Source of the DNA: Caloramator sp. E03
GTDB taxonomy: Bacteria; Bacillota; Clostridia; Clostridiales; Caloramatoraceae
Assembly (NCBI RefSeq): GCF_006016075.1
Contig: NZ_CP040093.1
Span: forward strand, 868,001-932,000
Direction: 5' to 3'
DNA length: 64,000 bases
Shown: positions 26,374 through 35,430 of the stretch, in pieces
How positions within the stretch are numbered: position 1 is the stretch's first letter
Layout: every line of letters begins with the position of its first letter
Made by a program: the position numbers and the translations under genes
Notes under the pieces: generated by a model
What the model was told of the DNA's origin: nothing
Seen by the model: only the letters and a program-made list of their open reading frames with translations
Databases searched by the model: none

Positions 26374-27420
26374 TTATATTGCCTTAATCAAATATTTCTT
26401 TGTTTCATCAAAGTCCATGGCATATCTAACATTTTCAATCATAGAAATAATATCTCTTATCTCAAACTCTATTAACTGCATATAGGCAAGTACTACTGAT
26501 AAATCCTGCTTAAATCTTCTTTTGGCAAATTTAGTTCTAAAATACATATATCTGTTTATTCTTCTTTCCATAAAGATTTCCTGACTTTCATCTTCTTTAA
26601 ACATGAATGAATAAGGTGTTTTCTTAACTTTGCTTATAAAGTCCTCTATATTTTTTGAATAGCAAAATTCCTTAATCTTTAAATAGTTAAATCTATATCC
26701 CCTGTTTATTGTATAATTAAATAATTCCTCTGGTAATAAATTATAGTATTTTTTCCCTCTATATATCCATTGAAGATTGAGCATATCAATATATGATCCA
26801 TAGAGCTCAAAAAAAGCCTTTTGATCCTGTTTATCAAGTTTTTTTACGCTTCCTTCCAAAACACTAAAAAATGCCCTGTCTAGTGCCATTTCAAATCTAA
26901 AAAGGCTTTCGTCTTCATTACCATCAATGAGATTTTTAAGAAATGGCTCATATACAGTTCCTTCTAAAGCATGAATTATTTCTACAACACTTTTGGCTTT
27001 AACAATAGATTCAACATCCATATTTCTATATTTACCGGCAAAAACCATATTTTCTCTGAGATTTGAATAGGACTTATCTATTTGTACTAACCTTGCAGCC
27101 TTTTTTAAATCATATATTTCATATTTCATATAAAAACACTTGAAAAAATTTCTATAATTCCCATTAAAGTAATGAATTAGCTTATCCATGTGGTTTATAA
27201 GTCCCTGCTTTAAATGTCTTTCAAGCTCATCTCTATGAATATAAGCTAAATCTATTCCTTTAAAAAATTCCCCATAAGCAGTATTGTCTCTTAAATAAGC
27301 AGCTATTTCACTTGTTGACTTTAAATTTATTATTTTTTTATAATCCTCAGTTTTAAGAAGTTTTCCTGACATACTTTGTATTTTTGTATTTACTGCAGAA
27401 AATCTAACAACATTATTCAT
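26374..27420 (-). CDS. ntpC: V-type ATPase subunit C (rotor socket, d-type)
   Basis: A 348-residue, mainly helical protein of the V/A-type C/d family, with repeated three-helix units (VVRFSAVNTKIQSMSG at the N-terminus, DLKKAARLVQIDKSYSNL, YRFNYLKIKEFCYSKN). It joins the central shaft to the c-ring. It lies between the small coiled-coil stalk gene and the extra subunit I-like gene, a usual position in clostridial operons apart from that insertion. Confidence 0.9.
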   Translation of the reverse strand: MNNVVRFSAVNTKIQSMSGKLLKTEDYKKIINLKSTSEIAAYLRDNTAYGEFFKGIDLAYIHRDELERHLKQGLINHMDKLIHYFNGNYRNFFKCFYMKYEIYDLKKAARLVQIDKSYSNLRENMVFAGKYRNMDVESIVKAKSVVEIIHALEGTVYEPFLKNLIDGNEDESLFRFEMALDRAFFSVLEGSVKKLDKQDQKAFFELYGSYIDMLNLQWIYRGKKYYNLLPEELFNYTINRGYRFNYLKIKEFCYSKNIEDFISKVKKTPYSFMFKEDESQEIFMERRINRYMYFRTKFAKRRFKQDLSVVLAYMQLIEFEIRDIISMIENVRYAMDFDETKKYLIKAI

Positions 27421-27446
27421 AAAATCACCTGTCTTTGGCTACTTTA

Positions 27447-27776
27447 TTATGCTGACTGCATAAATATATGATTAAATATTTCCTTTACCAATTCACATTT
27501 TTGCTTTTCAAATTTTCTTTGCATTTCTTCACAAATTTTATAAGACTGTGCCTTTATTGCTTCTGCATCAACTAAAGCTTTTTCTTCTTCTTCTTTCTCC
27601 TTATTTTTGATTTTCTTAAGCTCACTCTCTACAATCTGAACCCTTAAATGCTCAATTTCTTCCTTTACTTTCTTTTTTCTCTCTTCAAGCTCTTTATCAA
27701 AATTTCTTTTAAGTTCTGCTGCATTTTTATCGATATGAATTATATTCTTTATAACTTCTTCCATTGATACATCCAT
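27447..27776 (-). CDS. V-type ATPase small coiled-coil stalk subunit (G/H type)
   Basis: About 109 residues, nearly all one charged coiled coil (DKELEERKKKVKEEIEHL, KNKEKEEEEKALVDAEAI), first gene of the ATPase operon. The family pairs with subunit E to form a peripheral stalk. I choose ATG 27776, eight bases after GGAGGTGA; a frame from 27800 would start upstream of that RBS. Names differ between systems (NtpF, AhaH, AtpG). Confidence 0.82.
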   Translation of the reverse strand: MDVSMEEVIKNIIHIDKNAAELKRNFDKELEERKKKVKEEIEHLRVQIVESELKKIKNKEKEEEEKALVDAEAIKAQSYKICEEMQRKFEKQKCELVKEIFNHIFMQSA

Positions 27777-28079
27777 AACAACTTCACCTCCAAAAATCAT
27801 ATTACATATTTTATTACTCTAAAATTATTATTACAAATAAAAGAATCCAAAAATTTCTTTATAAATTATTAAAAACAATTATATTACCTTATTTCATTTA
27901 AAAAAAATATATATACATTCAAAAATCTCTAATTATCGTTCAAATTGTAATATTTACATAAAATTGAACTTTAATTAACATAAATTTAAACTTTTTTATA
28001 AGAAATTGTAATAAATTTTATATATAAATAATATAGAGATATTCTACAAAATATAAGGATATAGGAAAGGTGAAAAAGT
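27777..28079. other. Gene-free divergent promoter region
   Basis: About 300 very AT-rich bases between the V-ATPase operon (minus) and a 37-codon gene (plus). The ATPase promoter must lie here, and a TTGAAC at 27943-27938 on the minus strand is a possible -35, but no convincing -10 pairs with it. No RNA gene or repeat was recognised. Confidence 0.5.
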
Positions 28080-28193
28080 ATGAAAAATAAAAATGTTCAT
28101 AAAATAACAAAGGAAGTCATAGAACAGTGCCTTGAAGAAGCTATTGAAAAAATAGAATTTAAGAAAAAAATAAGCCCTGTTAACAATAAATAA
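28080..28193 (+). CDS. 37-residue peptide of unknown function
   Basis: ATG is preceded by AGGAAAGG with good spacing. The 37 codons end at TAA inside a terminator. The peptide is amphipathic and charged (EVIEQCLEEAIEKIEFKKK), probably one helix with a single Cys. No family is recognised. RBS, isolated position behind an AT-rich leader and an immediate terminator suggest a real small gene. Confidence 0.5.
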   Translation: MKNKNVHKITKEVIEQCLEEAIEKIEFKKKISPVNNK

Positions 28194-28205
28194 CAGGACT
28201 TATTT
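28175..28205. terminator. Shared terminator of the 37-codon gene and the Dabb gene
   Basis: CCTGTTA and TAACAGG enclose a nine-base loop and are followed by ACTTATTTTTG on the plus strand. The other strand also has A/T flanks, so it can serve the convergent Dabb gene (stop at 28213). Confidence 0.75.
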
Positions 28206-28212
28206 TTGTATA

Positions 28213-28515
28213 TTAAGCTGTATAATCAACTACTATCCTATCTTCCCTTACCTTAGCAATAAATTCAGCCACCTTAACATGTTCAGGATGATTTTGATAT
28301 TTTTCTAAATCTTCAATGTTTTCAAATTCAGAATAAAGCACAAGGTCAAAGGCTGCATTAGAAGTGTTGATATTAATCCCAACCTCTATATGTTTTATTT
28401 CCTTTATAACATCTTTTAACCTTTCAAGATTTTCCTTTATAATCTTTGCATTTTTTTCTTTATTGTTTCCTTCTGCTTCATCTTTAAGCTTCCAAGCAAC
28501 TACATGCTTAACCAT
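28213..28515 (-). CDS. Dabb-domain (stress-responsive A/B barrel) protein
   Basis: A 100-residue protein that starts MVKHVVAWKLKDEAEGN and continues with IKHIEVGININTSNAAFDLVLYSEF and YQNHPEHVKVAEFI, the hallmark pattern of the dimeric alpha/beta-barrel Dabb family. Members are small dimers, some of which are enzymes on hydrophobic substrates, but most are of unknown role. ATG 28515 follows TGGAGGTG; an upstream extension to 28554 lacks an RBS. Confidence 0.85.
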   Translation of the reverse strand: MVKHVVAWKLKDEAEGNNKEKNAKIIKENLERLKDVIKEIKHIEVGININTSNAAFDLVLYSEFENIEDLEKYQNHPEHVKVAEFIAKVREDRIVVDYTA

Positions 28516-28569
28516 AAAAACACCTCCATTTTTAATTCTAACCTCTAATAACAATCATTGCAATATACA

Positions 28570-28866
28570 TTATTTTGATTCTTTTTTTTGGTTTTGATAA
28601 ATTTTATCTATACTTCCAAACAAGTCATGTAAAAAATTGGAGCCTCTGCTAACTATAAGCCCTGTAAGAATATAGCCAAAATATTCTACACTAAAATTTA
28701 TAGCAAATAACTTAAAAAAGTCTACTTTAGCTAAAATACAAATAAAAATACCTATTATTATTGTTCCTATCCTATCTGTATTTAGCCCTTTTTCCTTTTT
28801 AATAAGTTTTATCGTCTCCCATATAGACTCTGTAAAAAGTGCTACTATTAATAATTTATCCACCAA
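28570..28866 (-). CDS. Small membrane protein of unknown function
   Basis: About 98 residues with three hydrophobic stretches (LLIVALFTESIWETI, IGTIIIGIFICILAKV, FGYILTGLIVSR) and a basic C-terminus (QNQKKESK), a holin-like outline, but I cannot name the family. The GAAGGA RBS (near 28873) best serves the TTG at 28866 or the GTG at 28863; the ATG at 28872 touches it. Confidence 0.6.
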   Translation of the reverse strand: MVDKLLIVALFTESIWETIKLIKKEKGLNTDRIGTIIIGIFICILAKVDFFKLFAINFSVEYFGYILTGLIVSRGSNFLHDLFGSIDKIYQNQKKESK

Positions 28867-29027
28867 AATCATTCCTTCATTCTTATTTATAGTAAAATAT
28901 ATTCTTTGATTTTAAATTTTATTTTAATAATCATTTTTTTCTGCATTTATTAATAACTAATTGACTAAATATTATTAGTTTGTTAATTTATACTTAACAA
29001 AACTCATTAATTTTGTAGGAGGATAAT

Positions 29028-29447
29028 ATGAGAATTGCAGTAATAGATGGTCAAGGTGGTGGAATGGGAAAAACTATAATAGAAAAGCTAAGAAAATCAA
29101 TCGGTGAAGGCATTGAAATACTTGCATTAGGTACAAATGCATTTGCAACTGCTAATATGGTCAAAGCAGGTGCAAACGAAGGTGCAAGTGGTGAAAGTGC
29201 AATATGCTATTGCTGTAAAACTATAAAACTTGATTGTATAATAGGTCCTATCGGAATAATATGCCCAAACAGTATGTTAGGTGAAATAACGCCAACCATG
29301 GCAGAATGTATATTTAGTACAGAATGCAGAAAATATCTTATCCCTGTAAATAAACATGGACTTTACATACCTGGAGTTAAAGATATGCAAATTAACGATT
29401 TCATAGAAGAAATAGTAAAAGAAATAAACTCAAGCAAAAACACCTAA
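29028..29447 (+). CDS. DUF3842 family protein
   Basis: A 139-residue protein starting MRIAVIDGQGGGMGKTIIEKL, a Rossmann-type Gly-rich turn, with LALGTNAFATANMVKAGA, GENAI-type region (GESAICYCC) and GPIGIICPNSMLGEITP. This pattern is characteristic of the clostridial DUF3842 family, whose function is unknown; the glycine loop suggests nucleotide or cofactor binding. RBS AGGAGG lies six bases upstream. Its terminator is the palindrome that was duplicated when the neighbouring IS element inserted. Confidence 0.88.
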   Translation: MRIAVIDGQGGGMGKTIIEKLRKSIGEGIEILALGTNAFATANMVKAGANEGASGESAICYCCKTIKLDCIIGPIGIICPNSMLGEITPTMAECIFSTECRKYLIPVNKHGLYIPGVKDMQINDFIEEIVKEINSSKNT

Positions 29448-29478
29448 AATATAAGCTTTATTCTTATATTTTAGGTGT
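29440..29478 (+). repeat. 39-bp direct repeat / terminator hairpin, left copy
   Basis: ACACCTAAAATATAAG and its exact complement enclose CTTTATT, giving a 16-bp perfect hairpin. The identical 39 bases recur at 31038-31076 in the same orientation, one on each side of the IS element. The copy starts within the last codons of the DUF3842 gene and acts as its terminator. Confidence 0.9.
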
Positions 29479-30924
29479 CAGATTGTAGACAAAAACAGCT
29501 CTCCATAAAGGAAGAGCTGTTTTCAAATGTAAGATATATAATTTTCTAAGCAAAAAAGCTTTATTAGGTCCGGTTTTCCCAGACCTCCATAGCCAGTTTG
29601 CCATCTTTTTTAAATTCATACAAGCAGCAACAAGCATCGCCTGCGCTGTTACTTTTTTTAATCCTCTTAGGGTCGTAAAGCGCATGCCATGCTTTTCCTT
29701 CATATCTGCAAAAACTCTTTCTATCGTTTCTTTCCTTTTTTCATATATTTCTTTATTAAGAGTTGTATATCTTAGATGCTCGGCTTCTTCAACATAATCA
29801 GCCCATATATGTCGGTTTATTACCTTTGTATAGTCTTTACTGTTTGTACATTTATTTCGATATGGGCAATCCTTACATGTTTTAGAATCTGATGCATATT
29901 CTCTATATCCTTCTCTATTAGTTGTCCTATAGTTTAATATTTGATTGTTAGGACATATATAACAGTCATAATATTCATCATAGACATATTCATATTTTTT
30001 AAAGAATCCTTCCTTAGTCATTGGGCGTGTATATGGCATTACAGGTCTAATTCCTTGATCTATTATTGTTTTGCATATATAGGGTGTTTTATACCCTGCG
30101 TCTACTACAATATATTCAGGCTTTCCAACATTCTTTTTTACTTGCTCTAATATTGTATCAAACATGGTGTTATCATGGACATTAGCAGCTGTAGCAGTTA
30201 TTCCAAGTATAAAACCATTCCTATCACATGCAGCATGAAATGAATATGCAAAACATTTCTCTTTTTCATTCTTTCTTAATACTCCGCTATCTGGATCAGT
30301 CTTGCTAATTTTTGTTTCTTTAACTTCTAGTTTTTTTTTACTCATATCTAATGGCTTTTTACCATGTAACTCTCTATCTTCGTTTATCTCTTTGTCCAAA
30401 AGCTCTTGATATACACGGGCTTCTTTTTCGAGTTTTACCTTATCATATTTTTTCTTATTAGCATTTGCCTTTACGTGGGTTGCATCAATAAATACAGCGT
30501 CTGACTTGATTAATCCCGCATTCACTGCTTCCTCTAATATTCTAACAAATATTTTTTCAAAAATATCTGTATTCTTAAATCTTCTTACATAGTTTTTGCC
30601 AAACGTAGTGAAATGAGGAATTGGGTCATAAAGTCCATATCCTATAAACCAACGGTATGCAATATTTGTTTGAATTTCTGATATCGTCTGGCGCATTGAT
30701 TTAATCCCGAATACATATTGAATAAATACAATTTTAAATAATACAACTGGATCGATGCTTGGCCTACCAATATCCTTAGAATATTTATCTGATACAAGAT
30801 CATATATGAAATCAAAATTAATAGCAGCCTCAAGTTTTCTTACCAGATGATTTTCTGGTACTAATTGATCAATTGAGCATATTTCTATTTGTGTACGTTT
30901 TTCATTTTTTTCTTTAGTTAGCAT
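29464..30924 (-). CDS. IS1182-family transposase (DDE)
   Basis: About 486 residues. An N-terminal DNA-binding region (PENHLVRKLEAAINFDFIYD, then DIGRPSIDPVVLFKIVFIQY) precedes a DDE domain with the first Asp in VFIDATHVKANA, the second in IVVDAGYKTP and the Glu in ERVFADMKEKHGMRF. A Cys cluster (CKDCPYRNKC) lies between. I prefer ATG 30924, six bases after GGTGGTG, over the ATG at 30969. The last codons (TPKI, stop) lie outside the element in the left 39-bp repeat, so the host target supplies the stop codon. Confidence 0.92.
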   Translation of the reverse strand: MLTKEKNEKRTQIEICSIDQLVPENHLVRKLEAAINFDFIYDLVSDKYSKDIGRPSIDPVVLFKIVFIQYVFGIKSMRQTISEIQTNIAYRWFIGYGLYDPIPHFTTFGKNYVRRFKNTDIFEKIFVRILEEAVNAGLIKSDAVFIDATHVKANANKKKYDKVKLEKEARVYQELLDKEINEDRELHGKKPLDMSKKKLEVKETKISKTDPDSGVLRKNEKEKCFAYSFHAACDRNGFILGITATAANVHDNTMFDTILEQVKKNVGKPEYIVVDAGYKTPYICKTIIDQGIRPVMPYTRPMTKEGFFKKYEYVYDEYYDCYICPNNQILNYRTTNREGYREYASDSKTCKDCPYRNKCTNSKDYTKVINRHIWADYVEEAEHLRYTTLNKEIYEKRKETIERVFADMKEKHGMRFTTLRGLKKVTAQAMLVAACMNLKKMANWLWRSGKTGPNKAFLLRKLYILHLKTALPLWRAVFVYNLTPKI

Positions 30925-31037
30925 TTTAAACACCACCATATTTAATACTTTACTATATATATTCGACATAAATTAAGAGAATCCTTTTTGCTTTTGAGGA
31001 TTCTCTTAAAAAAATTTTATACTTTGTCTTCAGTCTG
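29479..31037. mobile_element. IS1182-family insertion sequence, 1559 bp
   Basis: The ends are imperfect inverted repeats: CAGATTGTAGACAAA on the left and CAGACTGAAGACAAA (reverse complement) on the right, 13 of 15 identical. It carries one intact transposase gene on the minus strand. Both sides are flanked by an identical 39-bp hairpin, read as duplication of a terminator target. The two flanking genes (DUF3842 and HD-GYP) are convergent and each keeps one hairpin copy. Confidence 0.88.
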
Positions 31038-31076
31038 ACACCTAAAATATAAGCTTTATTCTTATATTTTAGGTGT
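31038..31076 (+). repeat. 39-bp direct repeat / terminator hairpin, right copy
   Basis: Identical in sequence and orientation to 29440-29478. It lies 12 bases beyond the stop of the HD-GYP gene (31089) and, being palindromic, serves as its terminator on the minus strand. Confidence 0.9.
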
Positions 31077-31088
31077 TTTATTTACAAA

Positions 31089-32150
31089 CTATATAATTAC
31101 TGATTCAATTGAAATATCAATAACATCAACAAGATTTATTTCAAAGGGACTTATTTTATTGTGGCTTTTATCATAAATTATCCTTACTATAGGCCTATCC
31201 GGGAAACCTTTATTATGTCCTACAACAAAACCCTCAAGTCCATTAGTAAGTTTAACGCATGCTCCTAGAGGATATAAAGAAAAGTTGTTACGAAAAATAT
31301 TAACAAGATCCATGTCAAAAAAAGTTCCACCATTAGCAAGTATAAATTCATAAGCTTCATTAGCTAAAAAGCCTTTTCTATACACTCTATCACTAACTAT
31401 AGCATCATACACATCACTAATACATGCAATCCTTGCATATTTTGATATTTTATCACCCTTAAGCCTATATGGATAACCATTTCCATCAATTCTTTCATGA
31501 TGCTCAAGAACTATACTTTTTCCTCTTGCATTTATATAATCTAAATTTTTTATCATTTCATATCCAAGTTCTGGATGAGTCTTCATAATATCATATTCTT
31601 TGTCGGTAAGTTTTCCATTTTTATTTAATATCTCTATAGGTATCCTCGTTTTACCTATATCGTGAAGTAATGCTCCTGCTCCAAGATCCATAAGCATAGG
31701 CTTTGAATAAGACATTTGAACTCCATAAAACAATGAAAGTACACAAGTATTTAAAGAATGGACGTATGTATAATTATCAAAAGTTTTTAATTCAAGAAGA
31801 TATATAGAACTTATATCTTTATTTTCAAGAAGATATTCAACTATATTAGTAATAGCATTTATAGTGTTTTTTACGTCAACACAACCTGTATTTTGTATCT
31901 TTGAAAAAACACCCGATATAGATTTTACAGCCTCCATTTTAACTTCTAAAAACTGAGGATCCTCAGGCTTTATATCATCAAGCATCCCATCTTCTATATA
32001 AACATATACTATACCTAAGTCTATCAGTTTATTTATATATTTCCTATTAAGAGCAACTCCCTCTTTTAAAAGTAAACATCCATCTACTCCAAATACACTT
32101 TGAGCGAGGACATCTCCTTCCTTTGCTCTTTGTAAACTAATTAACCTCAT
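31089..32150 (-). CDS. HD-GYP domain protein (probable c-di-GMP phosphodiesterase)
   Basis: The N-terminal 90 residues match the type that precedes many HD-GYP domains (RAKEGDVLAQSVFGVDGCLLLKEG). The HD-GYP domain then shows LLHDIGKTRIP (HD pair), THPELGYEMI, and EHHERIDGNGYPYRLKG (the GYP motif in full). A C-terminal segment of about 80 residues (KLTNGLEGFVVGHNKGFPDRP) follows. No receiver or transmembrane part is present, so it is a soluble enzyme. All GYP residues are kept, so activity on c-di-GMP or a related cyclic dinucleotide is likely but inferred. Confidence 0.9.
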   Translation of the reverse strand: MRLISLQRAKEGDVLAQSVFGVDGCLLLKEGVALNRKYINKLIDLGIVYVYIEDGMLDDIKPEDPQFLEVKMEAVKSISGVFSKIQNTGCVDVKNTINAITNIVEYLLENKDISSIYLLELKTFDNYTYVHSLNTCVLSLFYGVQMSYSKPMLMDLGAGALLHDIGKTRIPIEILNKNGKLTDKEYDIMKTHPELGYEMIKNLDYINARGKSIVLEHHERIDGNGYPYRLKGDKISKYARIACISDVYDAIVSDRVYRKGFLANEAYEFILANGGTFFDMDLVNIFRNNFSLYPLGACVKLTNGLEGFVVGHNKGFPDRPIVRIIYDKSHNKISPFEINLVDVIDISIESVII

Positions 32151-32280
32151 TTTTGCACCCCTCTAATAAAGTTTAACAATTATACCCTTATTTTACGTTT
32201 TTTTTACTCATTTTTCAAGTATAACTAAAAATTTTGCAATAATCGACTTTTTAGTAAATAATATTTTGATAAAAAAGTAA

Positions 32281-32299
32281 GGCACCCTTAACGGGTGCC
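32281..32299 (-). terminator. Terminator downstream of tRNA-Gly
   Basis: GGCACCC and GGGTGCC with a five-base loop, followed on the minus strand by TTACTTTTTT. It lies about 55 bases beyond the tRNA 3' end. Confidence 0.85.
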
Positions 32300-32354
32300 A
32301 ACAGTTTTTCTTATAGATATTATATTTTTATTAATCATAAAGCAAAAAATAAAA

Positions 32355-32428
32355 TGGAGCAGGTGACGGGAATCGAACCCGCGTAGCTGGCTTGGGAAGC
32401 CAGAACTCTACCATTGAGTTACACCTGC
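32355..32428 (-). tRNA. tRNA-Gly (CCC anticodon)
   Basis: A 74-base cloverleaf with encoded CCA. Acceptor stem GCAGGTG/CACCTGC. The anticodon stem CTGGC/GCCAG encloses TTCCCAA, so the anticodon is CCC and reads GGG. T arm GCGGGTTCGATTCCCGT. This is the isoacceptor that low-GC genomes use least. Confidence 0.95.
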
Positions 32429-32502
32429 ATTACATAAAATATTATAATACAAATTTTAAAAAAATCAATAGCAACAATAATAATATTAGTTTAGTTTTAT
32501 TT

Positions 32503-35196
32503 TTATTTCTTCCATAAATATTTTTCATTTGCCTGTATTTCAAGATTGTAAGTTTTATTCAACAAGTTACCTTTTGTATCTGATAATGCTTGAGAAGGAA
32601 TGTATACATAGAACTTTTCATTCTTTTTAATTTGAATGTTAGGTACTATAACAAGCATGTTGTTAACAATTCCTTTAACATACTTTACAGCTTTGCCTTT
32701 AGAATCCTTTAAGGTTATAGAATCAAAGTTTTTACCAGATTTTATATTATCGCTAAAAGTAACAACAATATATTTAAAATCTGAAGTAATATTTATTGCC
32801 TTTTGAACAACTTTATCCTTATCACTTTTTACCTTAAAGCTTAATTTATAATCATCTGCCATTACCTTTCCATTTTGATCCTTAACAGATGTATATGGAA
32901 TAGATACAGTATACTCACCTTCAGGAGTAAGTTTTTGCATAGGATTTATTGTAATAGTATCTTTTTCAATATTTACAACCGAAATTACTATTTTTCCTTC
33001 TTTATCAATCAAATTTATATTGTTAAAATCACTTCCTGCTGCAATATCTCTATTAAACGTTATTGTTATAGGTTTTGAAGGATCATACTCTTTCTCTTTG
33101 TTTTTTGGATAAGTACTTTTAACAGTTACAGCATTATTTTTAGGTTCGGTAGTAAATTTTATTGGAGGTATTCCTAAAAAGGCATTTCTTCTACTATCAA
33201 CCAATGACCAATAAGGTACTTCTATGGAATAACTGCTATTATACTTTAACTCCAATTCTGGTTTAATATTAACCCTATTATTATCAATAGTAACAATTGA
33301 TTTAACAATATTTCCCTTGCTATCTTTAATAGCTATATTATCAAAAAATTCACCTTTTAAAACAGAATCGTTAAATTCAAATGTGAAGGTACTATCTATA
33401 GGAACATTCTTATCATTTTCTTTAACATTACATGATAAAAGATTTAATAAGATTTTATCAAAACCAGTTGTAAAGCTAAATGTATATTCATTGCATGAAT
33501 TCCCTGCTAAATCGTTAACAGCACCACGTGGTATCTTTACAGTATAAGTCATATAGTATGTCATTGAAACATTATTAATAGGTTTAATATTAAGAAGATC
33601 ATCTTTTATATCAATTGAAATAGGTATATCATTCCCCTTTTCATCTTTTAATGTAATATAATTAAAATTCTCTCCTTTTTGTATGTTTTCCTTAAATAAA
33701 ATACCAATTATAGAGTTTGTAGAAACATTGCTTTGCCCATTTGATGGATTAGTTGCTTTAACATCAGGTGGAAATTTTTCAAGGCTTGTTTTAAATTTAA
33801 ATATATAATCATATTTTAAAGGATCTCCTGATAGATTTTTCACAGCTCCTTTTGGAATTTGAAAATAATATTCTGTATTATATTCAAGATTATTTTTAGG
33901 TTTTAAGCCAATAGCATCCCATCCAATCAAAGGTATAAATGGTATATTGTTGCCTTTTTCATCTTTTAAAGTAATATTTTTAAATGTATCCCCAATTTGA
34001 ATTGCTTCATTGAAATAAACTGATATTTTATCATCAGGCATGAAATCATTTGAGGCATATTTAGGATTAGTCTCAATGATTTTTGGCATTCCTACCTCAG
34101 GTTCAGTTGTAAATGAAAAAGTATATGTTTTATTAAATACATTGCCTCTTATATCTTTAATTGAGCCTGATACTACTTCAACAGTATATTTTGTATTATA
34201 TGCAAGATGAAGATCTTTTGAAGGTTTTGCATATATCATGGAACCACTTATATAAGCATCAACATAAGTTTCTTTATTTCCTGATTTTAGCCTTATTATT
34301 GTCTTTTTATTTGTCAAATCTACAGGGAGAATATTTTTGTTAAAACCTATTGTTATATTTGAATCTACTGGCACATACATCATATCATTAGATGGAATTG
34401 TGTACTTAACTACGGGAGGTTCTTTTTCTGATTCTGTTTTAAATTTGTATGTTACGTAATATGCAGCCTTATTTCCAGCTATATCTGCAACAGCTTCTGA
34501 TGGAATAGTAAAATGATAATATGTATCAAAATTAAGGCGTTTACGAGGTTTTATAGTAATAGTATCATCTTTGATAAAAGTATCTATTGGAATCTCTTCA
34601 CTGGAATTATTAACAAGATTTATATCTTTAAAATATAATGATTCCTTAATCATTTCATCATATTTTATTGTTATTAATGTATCTACATCAACATCATCAG
34701 AGCTATTTTCAGGATACACCTCGTTAATAAATGGAGCTATCCTATCTACATCAGTAGTGAACCAAAAAGAATAAGCTTCATTAATATAATTATTATATAA
34801 TCCTTTCACAGCCCCTTCAGGTATTGTAATAGTATAACTGACATCATAATTTAAAGTACTATTGTGATATATAAATAGAGTATCATTGTTTATTGCTTTA
34901 CTAATAGATACAGTATTTCCAACTTTATCTTTAAGCGTTATTTTATTAAAATTTTCCCCTTGCTTAATATATTCACTAAATTTAACAGCTATTATAACCT
35001 TTGGAGAGACATTGCTTTCTTTATTCTTTGGAGTTGTTGATACAACGGTTACTTTTTTATTATTTGTTGATGCTAACAATACGCTATTATTAGCAGGAAA
35101 TGAAAGTGCTATACACTTTAAATTAGTTATTTCAAACAATATGGATATTAAAATAACGAAGACCAAAATTTTAGTTCTAAAAATGTTCTTATACAT
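32503..35196 (-). CDS. Large secreted protein of eight tandem SbsA-type Ig-like (Big_5) repeats
   Basis: A signal peptide (RTKILVFVILISILFEI) leads into eight modules of about 105 residues, each opening with a proline turn and 'xPxNxxxxV' (TTPKNKESNVS, VYPENSSDDVD, TIPSNDMMYVP, TNPSNGQSNVS, TYPKNKEKEYD) and containing a 'IxVxFxExI..G.NF..ITLKD..G' core. This is the SbsA Ig-like pattern of S-layer and other surface proteins. No catalytic domain, SLH repeats or sorting signal is seen, so it is probably adhesive, structural or a wall-associated scaffold. ATG 35196 follows TTGGAGGG; a longer frame to 35229 is not supported. The module-to-module differences argue for an old repeat array. Confidence 0.85.
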   Translation of the reverse strand: MYKNIFRTKILVFVILISILFEITNLKCIALSFPANNSVLLASTNNKKVTVVSTTPKNKESNVSPKVIIAVKFSEYIKQGENFNKITLKDKVGNTVSISKAINNDTLFIYHNSTLNYDVSYTITIPEGAVKGLYNNYINEAYSFWFTTDVDRIAPFINEVYPENSSDDVDVDTLITIKYDEMIKESLYFKDINLVNNSSEEIPIDTFIKDDTITIKPRKRLNFDTYYHFTIPSEAVADIAGNKAAYYVTYKFKTESEKEPPVVKYTIPSNDMMYVPVDSNITIGFNKNILPVDLTNKKTIIRLKSGNKETYVDAYISGSMIYAKPSKDLHLAYNTKYTVEVVSGSIKDIRGNVFNKTYTFSFTTEPEVGMPKIIETNPKYASNDFMPDDKISVYFNEAIQIGDTFKNITLKDEKGNNIPFIPLIGWDAIGLKPKNNLEYNTEYYFQIPKGAVKNLSGDPLKYDYIFKFKTSLEKFPPDVKATNPSNGQSNVSTNSIIGILFKENIQKGENFNYITLKDEKGNDIPISIDIKDDLLNIKPINNVSMTYYMTYTVKIPRGAVNDLAGNSCNEYTFSFTTGFDKILLNLLSCNVKENDKNVPIDSTFTFEFNDSVLKGEFFDNIAIKDSKGNIVKSIVTIDNNRVNIKPELELKYNSSYSIEVPYWSLVDSRRNAFLGIPPIKFTTEPKNNAVTVKSTYPKNKEKEYDPSKPITITFNRDIAAGSDFNNINLIDKEGKIVISVVNIEKDTITINPMQKLTPEGEYTVSIPYTSVKDQNGKVMADDYKLSFKVKSDKDKVVQKAINITSDFKYIVVTFSDNIKSGKNFDSITLKDSKGKAVKYVKGIVNNMLVIVPNIQIKKNEKFYVYIPSQALSDTKGNLLNKTYNLEIQANEKYLWKK

Positions 35197-35430
35197 TTTA
35201 CCCTCCAAACCTATTTTATAAGTAATCAATGCAAAATCATTTTAAAATCTTTAGATATCTCTTTTTTATTTTCGATATCAAATTACATATACTTAATAGC
35301 ATCAATATTAAAACATAGTTTATTTTAATTTAAAAATAAAAGCATGTACATTAATTAGACAAAAATGCACATACTCTTGTTCCATAAAAAATACTTAAAT
35401 AATATCCCAATCTATCTCAAATATTTATAA

